DNA of 6,504 nt, from the NCBI GenBank assembly GCA_009668925.1, contig SBEK01000205.1, forward strand, positions 1 through 6,504. Direction: 5' to 3'. The notes beneath the pieces are model-generated. The model ran no database searches, had not been told where the DNA came from, and saw only the letters and a program-made list of their open reading frames with translations. Within the stretch, counting starts at the first letter, position 1; each line of letters starts with the position of its first letter. The stretch is from Deltaproteobacteria bacterium. GTDB taxonomy: Bacteria > Desulfobacterota > Syntrophia > Syntrophales > Smithellaceae. The translations under genes and the position numbers were made by a program. This document shows positions 1 to 5,680 of this stretch, piece after piece.

Positions 1-1469
1 ACGGAGGAGCCGATGGTCCGGGCCACGCTCTTGGCCGCGGCCTGAACCAACCCTTCGGTTTTGCCGCCGCGCGGACCGGTGCGGCCGAACAGCAAATCCC
101 CCACCGCGCCGCCGAGGATTCCGCCGCCGCTGGGCGCGGGTGACGGCTCCCGCCCGGGGAGAGGCGCCGGTTGTGCGGGAGCGGGAGCACCCTGCACGGA
201 TGCGCGCAGCCTTTCATAGGCCGATTCACGGTCCAGTGTCTTTTCATAGTGCCCGTAGAGCGTCGAACGGCTGATGGCCGCCTGCCGCTCGGCATCGGTC
301 AAAACGCCCAGCCGTGAACCGGGGGCAATGACAAAAGACCGCGCCACCGGAGCCGGCCGGCCCTTCTCATCCAGAAAAGACACCAGCGCTTCGCCGACGC
401 CCAGCTCCGTGATTGCGTCGGCCGTGTTGAAAGCGGGATTGGGCCGCATGGTGTCCGCCGCCGTTTTAACGGCTTTCTGGTCGCGCGGCGTGAAGGCGCG
501 CAGGGCGTGCTGGACGCGATTGCCCATCTGACCCAGAACGGTTTCGGGAATATCCAGCGGATTCTGCGTGACGAAATAGACGCCCACACCCTTGGACCGA
601 ATGAGGCGCACGACCTGTTCGATCTTTTCCAAAAGCGCGGCCGGCGCGTCGGTGAATAAGAGGTGGGCTTCATCAAAGAAGAAGACGAGCTTCGGCTTTT
701 CGACGTCTCCCACTTCCGGGAGTTTTTCAAAGAGTTCGGCGAGCATCCATAAAAGGAAGGTCGAGTAGAGCTTGGGGCTCATGTACAGCTTGTCGGCGGC
801 GAGTACATTGATCACGCCGCGGCCTTCAGAGTCCGTCTGCATCAGGTCGTCGATGTCCAGCATCGGCTCGCCGAAAAACGTGTCGCCGCCCTGCTCGGAA
901 AGCGCCAAAAGTCCGCGCTGAATCGCCCCGATGGATGCCGCGGAGATGTTGCCGTATTCGGTCGTAAACCGTTTGGCGTTGTCGCCCACGAACTGAATCA
1001 TCGCCTGTAAATCCTTGAGATCCAGCAGCGCGAGGCCGTTGTCGTCGGCCACCTTGAAGACCAGCGTAAGAACGCCGGATTGGGTTTCATTGAGATTGAG
1101 CAGTCTGGCGAGGAGAAGGGGGCCCATGTCGGAGATGGTGGCGCGCACCGGATGCCCCTTTTCGCCGAACACGTCCCAGAAGACGGCGGTATTGGCGCGC
1201 GGCTTAAAGCCGTTGATGCCGATGGACGCGAGCCTCGCGAGCATTTTTTCGGAAGCCGCACCCTCGGCGGCGATTCCGGACAGGTCGCCCTTGACGTCGG
1301 CCAGAAAAACCGGAACGCCGATCGCAGCAAAAGACTCGGCCATTTTCTGCAGGGTGACGGTTTTCCCCGTACCCGTGGCGCCTGTAATCAATCCGTGGCG
1401 GTTGGCCATATTCGGCAGAAGCGTGATCTCTTGGCCCTGGGACATGGCGATCACTAAAGGTTTGCTCAT
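1..1469 (-). CDS. HerA-like ATPase of the YjgR / DUF853 family (3' end outside window)
   Basis: Predicted cytoplasmic P-loop ATPase of the HerA/FtsK superfamily; the YjgR (DUF853) branch has no settled function. I read an open frame of 489 codons from the ATG at 1469 to the window edge. Near the N-terminus, GATGTGKT (residues 30-37) is the Walker A motif. FFFDEAHLL (about 262-271, D266/E267) is Walker [13 protein letters not shown] and [17 protein letters not shown] follow, as expected for this family. A Pro/Ala-rich linker lies at about 427-446, then the typical tail [10 protein letters not shown] (461-470) and [13 protein letters not shown]. coli YjgR is about 500 aa, so only a short C-terminal piece should be missing. 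AGGAG at 1475-1479, 5 nt before the ATG, supports the start. The gene has its own promoter (1526-1554) and is probably transcribed separately from the upstream glutaredoxin gene. Family assignment is firm; the biological role is not known. Confidence 0.95.
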   Translation of the reverse strand, partial: MSKPLVIAMSQGQEITLLPNMANRHGLITGATGTGKTVTLQKMAESFAAIGVPVFLADVKGDLSGIAAEGAASEKMLARLASIGINGFKPRANTAVFWDVFGEKGHPVRATISDMGPLLLARLLNLNETQSGVLTLVFKVADDNGLALLDLKDLQAMIQFVGDNAKRFTTEYGNISAASIGAIQRGLLALSEQGGDTFFGEPMLDIDDLMQTDSEGRGVINVLAADKLYMSPKLYSTFLLWMLAELFEKLPEVGDVEKPKLVFFFDEAHLLFTDAPAALLEKIEQVVRLIRSKGVGVYFVTQNPLDIPETVLGQMGNRVQHALRAFTPRDQKAVKTAADTMRPNPAFNTADAITELGVGEALVSFLDEKGRPAPVARSFVIAPGSRLGVLTDAERQAAISRSTLYGHYEKTLDRESAYERLRASVQGAPAPAQPAPLPGREPSPAPSGGGILGGAVGDLLFGRTGPRGGKTEGLVQAAAKSVARTIGSS

Positions 1470-1505
1470 GAAAACTCCTTTCCCAATGTTTGGTAGACGG
1501 TCACT

Positions 1506-1520
1506 TGCATAGAAGATGCA
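1506..1520. repeat. Inverted repeat at the predicted transcription start
   Basis: TGCAT-AGAAG-ATGCA is a perfect 5-bp dyad with a 5-nt centre. It sits where transcription from the 1526-1554 promoter should begin, so it could be a repressor site or a short leader hairpin. The arms are short and chance is not excluded. Confidence 0.4.
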
Positions 1521-1525
1521 GCGAA

Positions 1526-1554
1526 ACTATAAAAAGAAGCGCCGGATAAGTCAA
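1526..1554 (-). promoter_or_regulatory. Sigma70-type promoter of the HerA-like ATPase gene
   Basis: On the minus strand TTGACT (1554-1549) is followed after exactly 17 bp by TATAGT (1531-1526), so both hexamers match consensus at 5 of 6 positions. The start of transcription would be near 1519, giving a leader of about 50 nt before the ATG at 1469. The -35 box lies 22 nt beyond the stop codon of the glutaredoxin gene, so the ATPase gene can be expressed independently of the kinase unit. Confidence 0.75.
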
Positions 1555-1575
1555 TGCTCAAAGACAGCTTCGGGG

Positions 1576-2055
1576 TCAGCGATTGTCTCGCAACGCCGCT
1601 TCGTATTCTGCGGGTGCATAGCCGATGATGGACCGGCCGTTGACGACGGCAAAGGGAACTCCCCGGGCGGGGGTGAGTCTTTTCATCCTTTCGGCTGCTT
1701 CAGGGTCTGCCTCCACGTCATATTCGGTAAAGCGGATGTTGCGGGAGGTGAAGAAGTTCTTGGCGCTTTTGCAGGCGGAGCACCATCGGGCCGTGTACAG
1801 ATCCACTTCCTGCTCCTTCTCGGGCCTGTCGGGAGTGCGGGTGGATGCCGCCCGTCTTTGCGGTACGGAAGGCGCGGACCGGTCGGCGTTCGACTCGGTC
1901 CGGTGAACTTTGAGTTTCCTTGCCGATTTGGAGGGCGGGAGATAGTCGGTGATGTGGATATTTCCCTCCTCATCTTCCCATTTATAAAAATCGGCCCAGG
2001 CCGGGCTTGAGAAAATGAACAGCATCAACGAGACAGTTAAGAATAATCTGAACAT
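1576..2055 (-). CDS. Exported DUF4124 + glutaredoxin-fold protein (CxxC)
   Basis: A 159-aa secreted or periplasmic thiol-redox protein. MFRLFLTVSLMLFIFSSPAWA (1-21) is a clear Sec signal peptide with an AxA-type cleavage site. DFYKWEDEEGNIHITDYLPP (22-41) matches the DUF4124 motif (YKW, then a D/EGN-type turn). After a charged, low-complexity linker (about 45-82), residues 84-156 form a glutaredoxin-like domain: beta strand EVDLYTARW, active site CSAC (C92, C95), and the cis-proline segment RGVPFAVV (P134). An upstream in-frame ATG at 2082 is open, but the ATG at 2055 is preferred because GGGAGG (2061-2066) lies 5 nt before it and the signal peptide begins there. The gene starts 27 nt after the kinase stop and probably shares its transcript. 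The family is commonly annotated as a DUF4124 or glutaredoxin-family protein; substrate and reductant are unknown. An export signal on a glutaredoxin fold implies it does not use cytoplasmic glutathione in the classical way. Confidence 0.9.
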   Translation of the reverse strand: MFRLFLTVSLMLFIFSSPAWADFYKWEDEEGNIHITDYLPPSKSARKLKVHRTESNADRSAPSVPQRRAASTRTPDRPEKEQEVDLYTARWCSACKSAKNFFTSRNIRFTEYDVEADPEAAERMKRLTPARGVPFAVVNGRSIIGYAPAEYEAALRDNR

Positions 2056-2082
2056 GAAGACCTCCCGAAAATGAAGAGACAA

Positions 2083-3951
2083 TTACCCTGCGCCGGGTCC
2101 CGTTTCCTCAGAACGTTTGCCGTCAATCGTCCGGCGCACCGCATGAGCCAGTTGATCCACGCTGTAAGGCTTCATCAGGAGCTCCCGGATTCCCAGTTGG
2201 GAGGCATCGTCGCGGGAGGACTGTTCACAATAGCCCGTGCACATCATGATCGGCATGTCGGGCCTGAGCTCAAGAATTTTCCGAGCCAGCATTTCGCCCG
2301 AGAGGTGCGGCATGTTTAAATCGGTGATGACGGCGTGAAACCGCCAAGGGTCGGCGATAAAGAGATCATGCGCTTCGACGCTGCTTGTTTTCCCGACCAC
2401 CTGATAGCCCAGCCTCTCCAGCATCTCGGCGGCAATATCGCACAGGGCGGGCTCATCATCGATGTAGAGAATCGTTTCCGTTCCGGCGGGTATCGCTTCC
2501 TCTTTCCGGGATCTTTCCGGATTTCGCCGGTCTTCAATTTCGGGAAAATAGACGGCAAAAGAAGTTCCCGCCCCCGGCAGGCTGCGGCACGAAATCAAAC
2601 CTCCGTGGCTCTTGACAATGCCGTAGGTGACCGAAAGCCCCATCCCCGTTCCCCGTCCGGGCTCTTTGGTGGTGAAATAAGGTTCAAAGATGCGTGCGGC
2701 AATCTCGGGTGTCATCCCATGACCGGTATCGCTCACCGTCATCTTCAGATAAGGCCCCGCTTGAAGATAAGGCTCCTCCGGCGCCCGGGGCTCACCGAGG
2801 AACTCGCGCGTGAGGCGGACGTCCAGGACTCCGCCGTCTTTGCCCATGGCATGAACGGCATTGCTGCACAGATTCATGATGATCTGGTGGATATGAAGAG
2901 CGGTTGACAAAACCAGGCCTGAAGCATCGTAAGTTTGTCGGACTTTGATATTGGCCGGAATCAGCGAATGCATCATTTTGAGCGCATCGGCAACGGACTC
3001 GCTAAGCTGCAGGGGGGCTCTCTGAGCTTCGGTCTTGCGGCTGAAGGCCAAAATCTGATTGATCAATTCTCTGGCGCGTTCGCCCGCCCGAAGGACCTCG
3101 GCGATTCTCTGCTTGGTCTTTTCGGGGACCGCATCGTCGTCCTTGGTCAGCCGCGAATAGCCGATAATCACGGACAGAATATTATTGAAGTCATGGGCAA
3201 TGCCGCCGGCCAGCTCTCCGATGGCTTCCATTTTCTGAGCCTGGTTCAGATCAATCTGGAGACGCTTCTTTTCATCCTCGGCTTTCCGGCGCTCGGCAAT
3301 CTCGCTTTGCAATTCGAGGTTGGCGGATTGCAGGTTTTTGGACTCCAGCGCGAGCTTAGTGCTGAGATCGTGTTCCTGCATCAGGAGCCTGTTCATTTGA
3401 TTCAGGAGCAAACCCACCGGCATGCTGGCAAACAGGGAGACCAGAGAAATGTTTACCGTAAACATGATCCAGGTGGAAAGGGGGTCCCGATAGACCGGAG
3501 CCCAGGCCGAGAAGTGGGGACCGACCAGCCAGTATATAAGCGTCAGCAAAACGGCGTTTGTCGCGGTTGTGATCGCGGCGGCCCGAACGCCGAAGAGAAA
3601 AGAGGCGCTGACGGTGCTCATCACGAGCCAGCCCGGACGGGCATAAGAGGGGCCGAGGATGATCATCAGGGCCAGCATGAACCCGTAAAGCAGCACGAAG
3701 AACAGTCTCACGGACGGGGCGAAGTAGCGGAAGTGCAGGGCCGTGCCGATGAGAATAACGATGCCGATGTCCAATAGGATCAGTCCATAGTCCCCCTGGT
3801 TGAGAAAAGTGGGAATGGAGAAAACAAGCCCGATGGGGACAATGATCAGCGACAGAAAGAGCGTAACGCCGATATAGTAACCGCGCCATCCGGCAAGATC
3901 CTGAAATTCGGCGCGGGGCAAAATCCTTTTGAACAACCTTTTAACGGCCAT
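2083..3951 (-). CDS. Membrane-bound hybrid sensor histidine kinase with C-terminal receiver
   Basis: A 622-aa inner-membrane kinase. The N-terminal third has about six hydrophobic segments (roughly 25-46, 55-72, 81-100, 108-122, 124-144, 160-183) with no large periplasmic domain, so the signal may be sensed within the membrane. A coiled coil (about 185-245) leads into the dimerisation domain with GGIAHDFNNIL, whose H253 is the predicted phospho-acceptor. The catalytic domain carries the N box (IIMNLCSNAVHAM, about 357-369), G1 (VSDTGHGM, 406-413), F box (RIFEPYFTTK) and G2 (GRGTGMGLS). A CheY-like receiver (about 493-607) has acidic D498/D499, phospho-acceptor D544 (ITDLNMPH), T572 and K594. 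No output domain follows, so phosphate must go to another protein or the receiver must act allosterically. I chose the ATG at 3951 because GGAG (3958-3961) lies 6 nt upstream; a TTG five codons earlier lacks a ribosome site. The glutaredoxin-fold gene follows after 27 nt. Ligand unknown. Confidence 0.95.
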   Translation of the reverse strand: MAVKRLFKRILPRAEFQDLAGWRGYYIGVTLFLSLIIVPIGLVFSIPTFLNQGDYGLILLDIGIVILIGTALHFRYFAPSVRLFFVLLYGFMLALMIILGPSYARPGWLVMSTVSASFLFGVRAAAITTATNAVLLTLIYWLVGPHFSAWAPVYRDPLSTWIMFTVNISLVSLFASMPVGLLLNQMNRLLMQEHDLSTKLALESKNLQSANLELQSEIAERRKAEDEKKRLQIDLNQAQKMEAIGELAGGIAHDFNNILSVIIGYSRLTKDDDAVPEKTKQRIAEVLRAGERARELINQILAFSRKTEAQRAPLQLSESVADALKMMHSLIPANIKVRQTYDASGLVLSTALHIHQIIMNLCSNAVHAMGKDGGVLDVRLTREFLGEPRAPEEPYLQAGPYLKMTVSDTGHGMTPEIAARIFEPYFTTKEPGRGTGMGLSVTYGIVKSHGGLISCRSLPGAGTSFAVYFPEIEDRRNPERSRKEEAIPAGTETILYIDDEPALCDIAAEMLERLGYQVVGKTSSVEAHDLFIADPWRFHAVITDLNMPHLSGEMLARKILELRPDMPIMMCTGYCEQSSRDDASQLGIRELLMKPYSVDQLAHAVRRTIDGKRSEETGPGAG

Positions 3952-4021
3952 AGGGGTCTCCGGCAATCATCAAGACGGGGAATAAGCCATATTCGGTTTT
4001 TTTATTGCGTTTCTTTAGTGC

Positions 4022-4048
4022 TTTATAGGTGTAGCGTCGCCTGATCAA
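4022..4048 (-). promoter_or_regulatory. Possible proximal promoter of the kinase gene
   Basis: On the minus strand TTGATC (4048-4043) and TATAAA (4027-4022) are separated by 15 bp, shorter than the usual 16-18. The position, about 70 nt before the kinase ATG, is reasonable. The short spacer makes this only a tentative call. Confidence 0.3.
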
Positions 4049-4147
4049 ACAGCCCGCATGTTTTGATTTATTCTCCGATACGGTGAAAAATCGGCGAGGG
4101 TCATGCGGCGGATCCTGTAAACGGCGGCGGCCGCGATCCCTGTCTCA

Positions 4148-4168
4148 CCCGGGCATCCGCATCCCGGG
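4148..4168. repeat. CCCGGG inverted repeat enclosing a tandem GCATCC
   Basis: CCCGGG at 4148-4153 and again at 4163-4168 flank 9 nt, giving a 6-bp stem on either strand. Between them GCATCC occurs twice in tandem. Just to the right, CTTCC and GGAAG arms (4175-4188) form another short hairpin. Together they mark a structured segment. Confidence 0.5.
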
Positions 4169-4211
4169 CGCTTCGGAAGTCCGCTTCCTGCTATCCGGGA
4201 ATCGAGAAACC

Positions 4212-4244
4212 GATCTCTGTTTCATGACGGGGTTTCAGGAGATC
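4212..4244. repeat. GATCTC / GAGATC inverted repeat
   Basis: GATCTC (4212-4217) and GAGATC (4239-4244) are perfectly complementary 6-bp arms around 21 nt that contain two copies of GTTTCA or a near variant. It would form an RNA stem in a leftward transcript from the 4273-4300 promoter. No function is assigned. Confidence 0.4.
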
Positions 4245-4250
4245 CATAAA

Positions 4251-4269
4251 CCGGCTTGACGCCAGCCGG
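4251..4269. repeat. CCGGCT-N7-AGCCGG dyad at the start of the leftward transcript
   Basis: Perfect 6-bp arms (4251-4256 and 4264-4269) around 7 nt. It begins 3 nt after the -10 box of the leftward promoter and covers the expected transcription start (about 4266). That fits either an operator blocking RNA polymerase or a 5'-terminal RNA hairpin. No T-run follows on the minus strand beyond TTT, so it is not a good terminator. Confidence 0.55.
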
Positions 4270-4272
4270 AAA

Positions 4273-4300
4273 ATTATAGGAAGAGCGGGCTCTGTGTCAA
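4273..4300 (-). promoter_or_regulatory. Perfect-consensus sigma70 promoter, leftward
   Basis: On the minus strand TTGACA (4300-4295) and TATAAT (4278-4273) both match consensus at every base, with a 16-bp spacer. The spacer contains the dyad AGAGC-GG-GCTCT (4282-4293), and another dyad covers the expected start near 4266. Transcription would run toward the kinase gene with a leader of about 315 nt, or produce a separate small RNA. Such a strong promoter with flanking dyads suggests repression under most conditions. Confidence 0.65.
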
Positions 4301-4322
4301 TAAGAATATTATGCACTTTCGT

Positions 4323-4351
4323 TTGGCATTGATTTTTATTTATGTTATAGC
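4323..4351 (+). promoter_or_regulatory. Candidate sigma70 promoter of the STAS-permease operon
   Basis: TTGGCA (4323-4328) and TATAGC (4346-4351) are separated by 17 bp in an AT-rich stretch. The hexamers match consensus at 5 and 4 positions. Transcription would begin near 4358, giving a leader of about 100 nt that holds the two dyads at 4361-4394 and 4430-4445. The GG/GC spacing does not fit sigma54. Confidence 0.4.
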
Positions 4352-4360
4352 CACTTCGCG

Positions 4361-4394
4361 GTACGGTAGGGGCAGGCAGGAGCGTGCCCGGTAC
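4361..4394 (+). repeat. Leader inverted repeat with GTAC ends
   Basis: GTAC (4361-4364) and GTAC (4391-4394) flank complementary GGGCA (4370-4374) and TGCCC (4385-4389), allowing a bulged stem-loop early in the predicted STAS leader. CGGTAC also occurs as a direct repeat 30 bp apart (4359 and 4389). No T-run follows, so it is not a simple terminator. Confidence 0.35.
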
Positions 4395-4429
4395 ATTTAT
4401 TCTGGATTGCGGCACAAGATGAGTATTCG

Positions 4430-4445
4430 TTCGCCCGCGGGCGAA
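4430..4445. repeat. Perfect 16-bp palindrome before the STAS gene
   Basis: TTCGCCCGCGGGCGAA is its own reverse complement over all 16 bases and ends 13 nt before the ATG at 4459. As DNA it is a strong candidate for a dimeric repressor site. As RNA it would give a 6-bp stem with a CGCG loop, covering the place where a ribosome site should be. No good Shine-Dalgarno sequence is visible before this gene. Confidence 0.6.
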
Positions 4446-4458
4446 TGCGGTTCCGGCC

Positions 4459-5679
4459 ATGTTTGAATACACCATTACCCATCAGACGTCCCGTCAATGC
4501 ATAACGGTCAAAGGCCGCATCGACGCGCTTTCCGCATCGGAACTGCAAGAGGTGTTTCAGCAGCTGATTCTGGCGGGCGGCCGCCTCCTGCTGGCCGACT
4601 TGTCCGGCGTCCACTATATCAGCAGCGCCGGTCTGCGCATTTTTATCCTTGCCCAAAAAGAATTGAAAAAGGTCGGCGGAGAGATGATCCTTTCCGGCCT
4701 TTCTACTCAGGTCCTGGATGTCTTCAAAATGAGCGGCTTCGAAAAGCTTTTCCGCATTGTGCCCCAGCCCGACGCCCTGGGAAACCTGGTTGATGCAGAT
4801 GTGGAGACGGCATCCGGTCGCAGGATAAAGACCGATCAGGTCTCCATAGACTATTTCGAAAAAGACGTTCCCGCCGGTTCGGCCTTCGTCATCGGTTCGA
4901 CGGATAAGATGGAAAAGGCCGCCTATGGAGAAGCGGACGTTGTGCCTGTTGCGGCGTCCCGGATGCGCTGGGGCTGCGGAATGGCGGCGCTCGGTGATTC
5001 CTTTGACGATTACCGGAACCTGTTCGGCGAGGCCATGGTGATTAACGGCAACTTTTTTTACTATCCGGCCGTCCGTCATCCTTCCGTGGATTTCCTGCTT
5101 CGCGCGCATTCCGATCCGCGGGCGGCCTACAAGTTTCTGCACGGCTTCGGCGTCAGCGGCGGCGACTACCGTTACCTCCTGTCCTTTAAGGCCGAAAACG
5201 GTTCAGTGGATCTGGCCTCGCTCCTGAGCGCGTTTCTCGCGGTATCCAAAGCAAAATTGATCGGCGTCACGGTCCTTGCTGAAAGCAAAGGCCTCTGGGG
5301 GATGAACATCCGGAAACCGCCGGTGGCCGCCCTTCAATCATCCGCGCCCGAAAGCATTTTCCAGAGCTGCTCTTTTCCCGAGTGGTTCGACTTTCCCGTC
5401 GAGCCGGCCTACGCGGGTTCAATTGTGGCCGCGACGGGCATTGCCGCAGCCAATCCCCAGGCCCTGCCCGGGCCGCTTAGGTCGCTTTTTTCCGGCGGTG
5501 CCGCCTTTCATCTCCACGGCGGCATTTTCGCCAAGGCGCCCATCGGCGTGAACGCCGCGGATCTGGACAACGAACTCATTCGCGTTTTCAATGAGCTCTC
5601 GGCCATCAAGATTCAGCACCTGATCGGTCAATCCCGGTTTTCCGCGGGCATGGCCGGCATCGTGGAAATCGAGGTATAG
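4459..5679 (+). CDS. STAS-domain protein with large uncharacterised C-terminal region
   Basis: A 406-aa soluble protein without signal peptide or membrane segments. Residues 1-112 form a STAS (anti-anti-sigma-like) domain: FEYTITHQ, VKGRIDA, then DLSGVHYISSAGLRIF (47-62), where S56 aligns with the serine phosphorylated in SpoIIAA-type proteins, and GLSTQVLDVFKMSGF (80-94). The other ~290 residues are not a family I recognise. Notable segments are the acidic linker (112-135), GMAALGDSFDDYRNLFGEAMVINGNFFYY (174-202, cited by position), TVLAESKGLWG (271-281), and a C-terminal block FHLHGGIFAKAP (350-361) with IQHLIGQSRFSAGMAG (385-400). No anti-sigma kinase or PP2C phosphatase gene lies in the window. 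An in-frame stop (4420-4422) and no other start codon support the ATG at 4459, although its ribosome site is poor. The stop is one base before the ABC permease GTG, so the two are surely co-expressed. A regulatory role on the transporter is inference. Confidence 0.9.
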   Translation: MFEYTITHQTSRQCITVKGRIDALSASELQEVFQQLILAGGRLLLADLSGVHYISSAGLRIFILAQKELKKVGGEMILSGLSTQVLDVFKMSGFEKLFRIVPQPDALGNLVDADVETASGRRIKTDQVSIDYFEKDVPAGSAFVIGSTDKMEKAAYGEADVVPVAASRMRWGCGMAALGDSFDDYRNLFGEAMVINGNFFYYPAVRHPSVDFLLRAHSDPRAAYKFLHGFGVSGGDYRYLLSFKAENGSVDLASLLSAFLAVSKAKLIGVTVLAESKGLWGMNIRKPPVAALQSSAPESIFQSCSFPEWFDFPVEPAYAGSIVAATGIAAANPQALPGPLRSLFSGGAAFHLHGGIFAKAPIGVNAADLDNELIRVFNELSAIKIQHLIGQSRFSAGMAGIVEIEV

Positions 5680-5680
5680 C

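Larger units (their letters stand above)
3952..4458. other. Divergent intergenic regulatory region, no convincing gene
   Basis: About 507 bp separate the leftward kinase gene from the rightward STAS gene. The part nearest the kinase (3980-4080) is AT-rich, with a poly-T run near 3996-4003. The middle (about 4090-4270) is GC-rich and full of short inverted repeats. The part nearest STAS contains promoter-like boxes and two further dyads. Short reading frames cross the region on the minus strand, but none has a recognisable product. I see no tRNA, and no riboswitch class that I can name. Confidence 0.8.

Noticed and set aside
1532..1575. Rho-independent terminator after the glutaredoxin gene (GAAGC ... 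GCTTC before a T-run)
   Set aside because: The arms are only 5 bp with a loop of about 30 nt, and the T-run is part of the next promoter. It is not convincing.
1516..2010. A plus-strand frame of 164 codons opposite the glutaredoxin gene
   Set aside because: The minus strand encodes a signal peptide, DUF4124 and CSAC domain with a good ribosome site. The plus-strand product has no recognisable feature.
2935..3777. A 280-codon plus-strand frame opposite the kinase
   Set aside because: It is antisense to an intact hybrid kinase, and the product is His/Gln/Gly-rich with no domain. It is a shadow frame.
3952..3966. TTG at 3966 as the kinase start
   Set aside because: It adds only five residues and has no ribosome site, whereas GGAG is well placed for the ATG at 3951.
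4323..4345. Sigma54 (-24/-12) promoter at TTGGCA
   Set aside because: There is no GC element at the required distance; the sequence there is a run of T. A sigma70-like reading fits better.
4191..4475. A 94-codon minus-strand open frame across the divergent intergenic region
   Set aside because: It overlaps the start of the STAS gene, spans the strong leftward promoter and the dyads, lacks a ribosome site I can see, and its product resembles nothing known.
4345..5142. A 265-codon minus-strand frame opposite the STAS gene
   Set aside because: It lies antisense to a gene with a clear STAS domain. Its product is low-complexity and rich in H, R, G and Q, typical of a shadow frame in GC-rich coding DNA.
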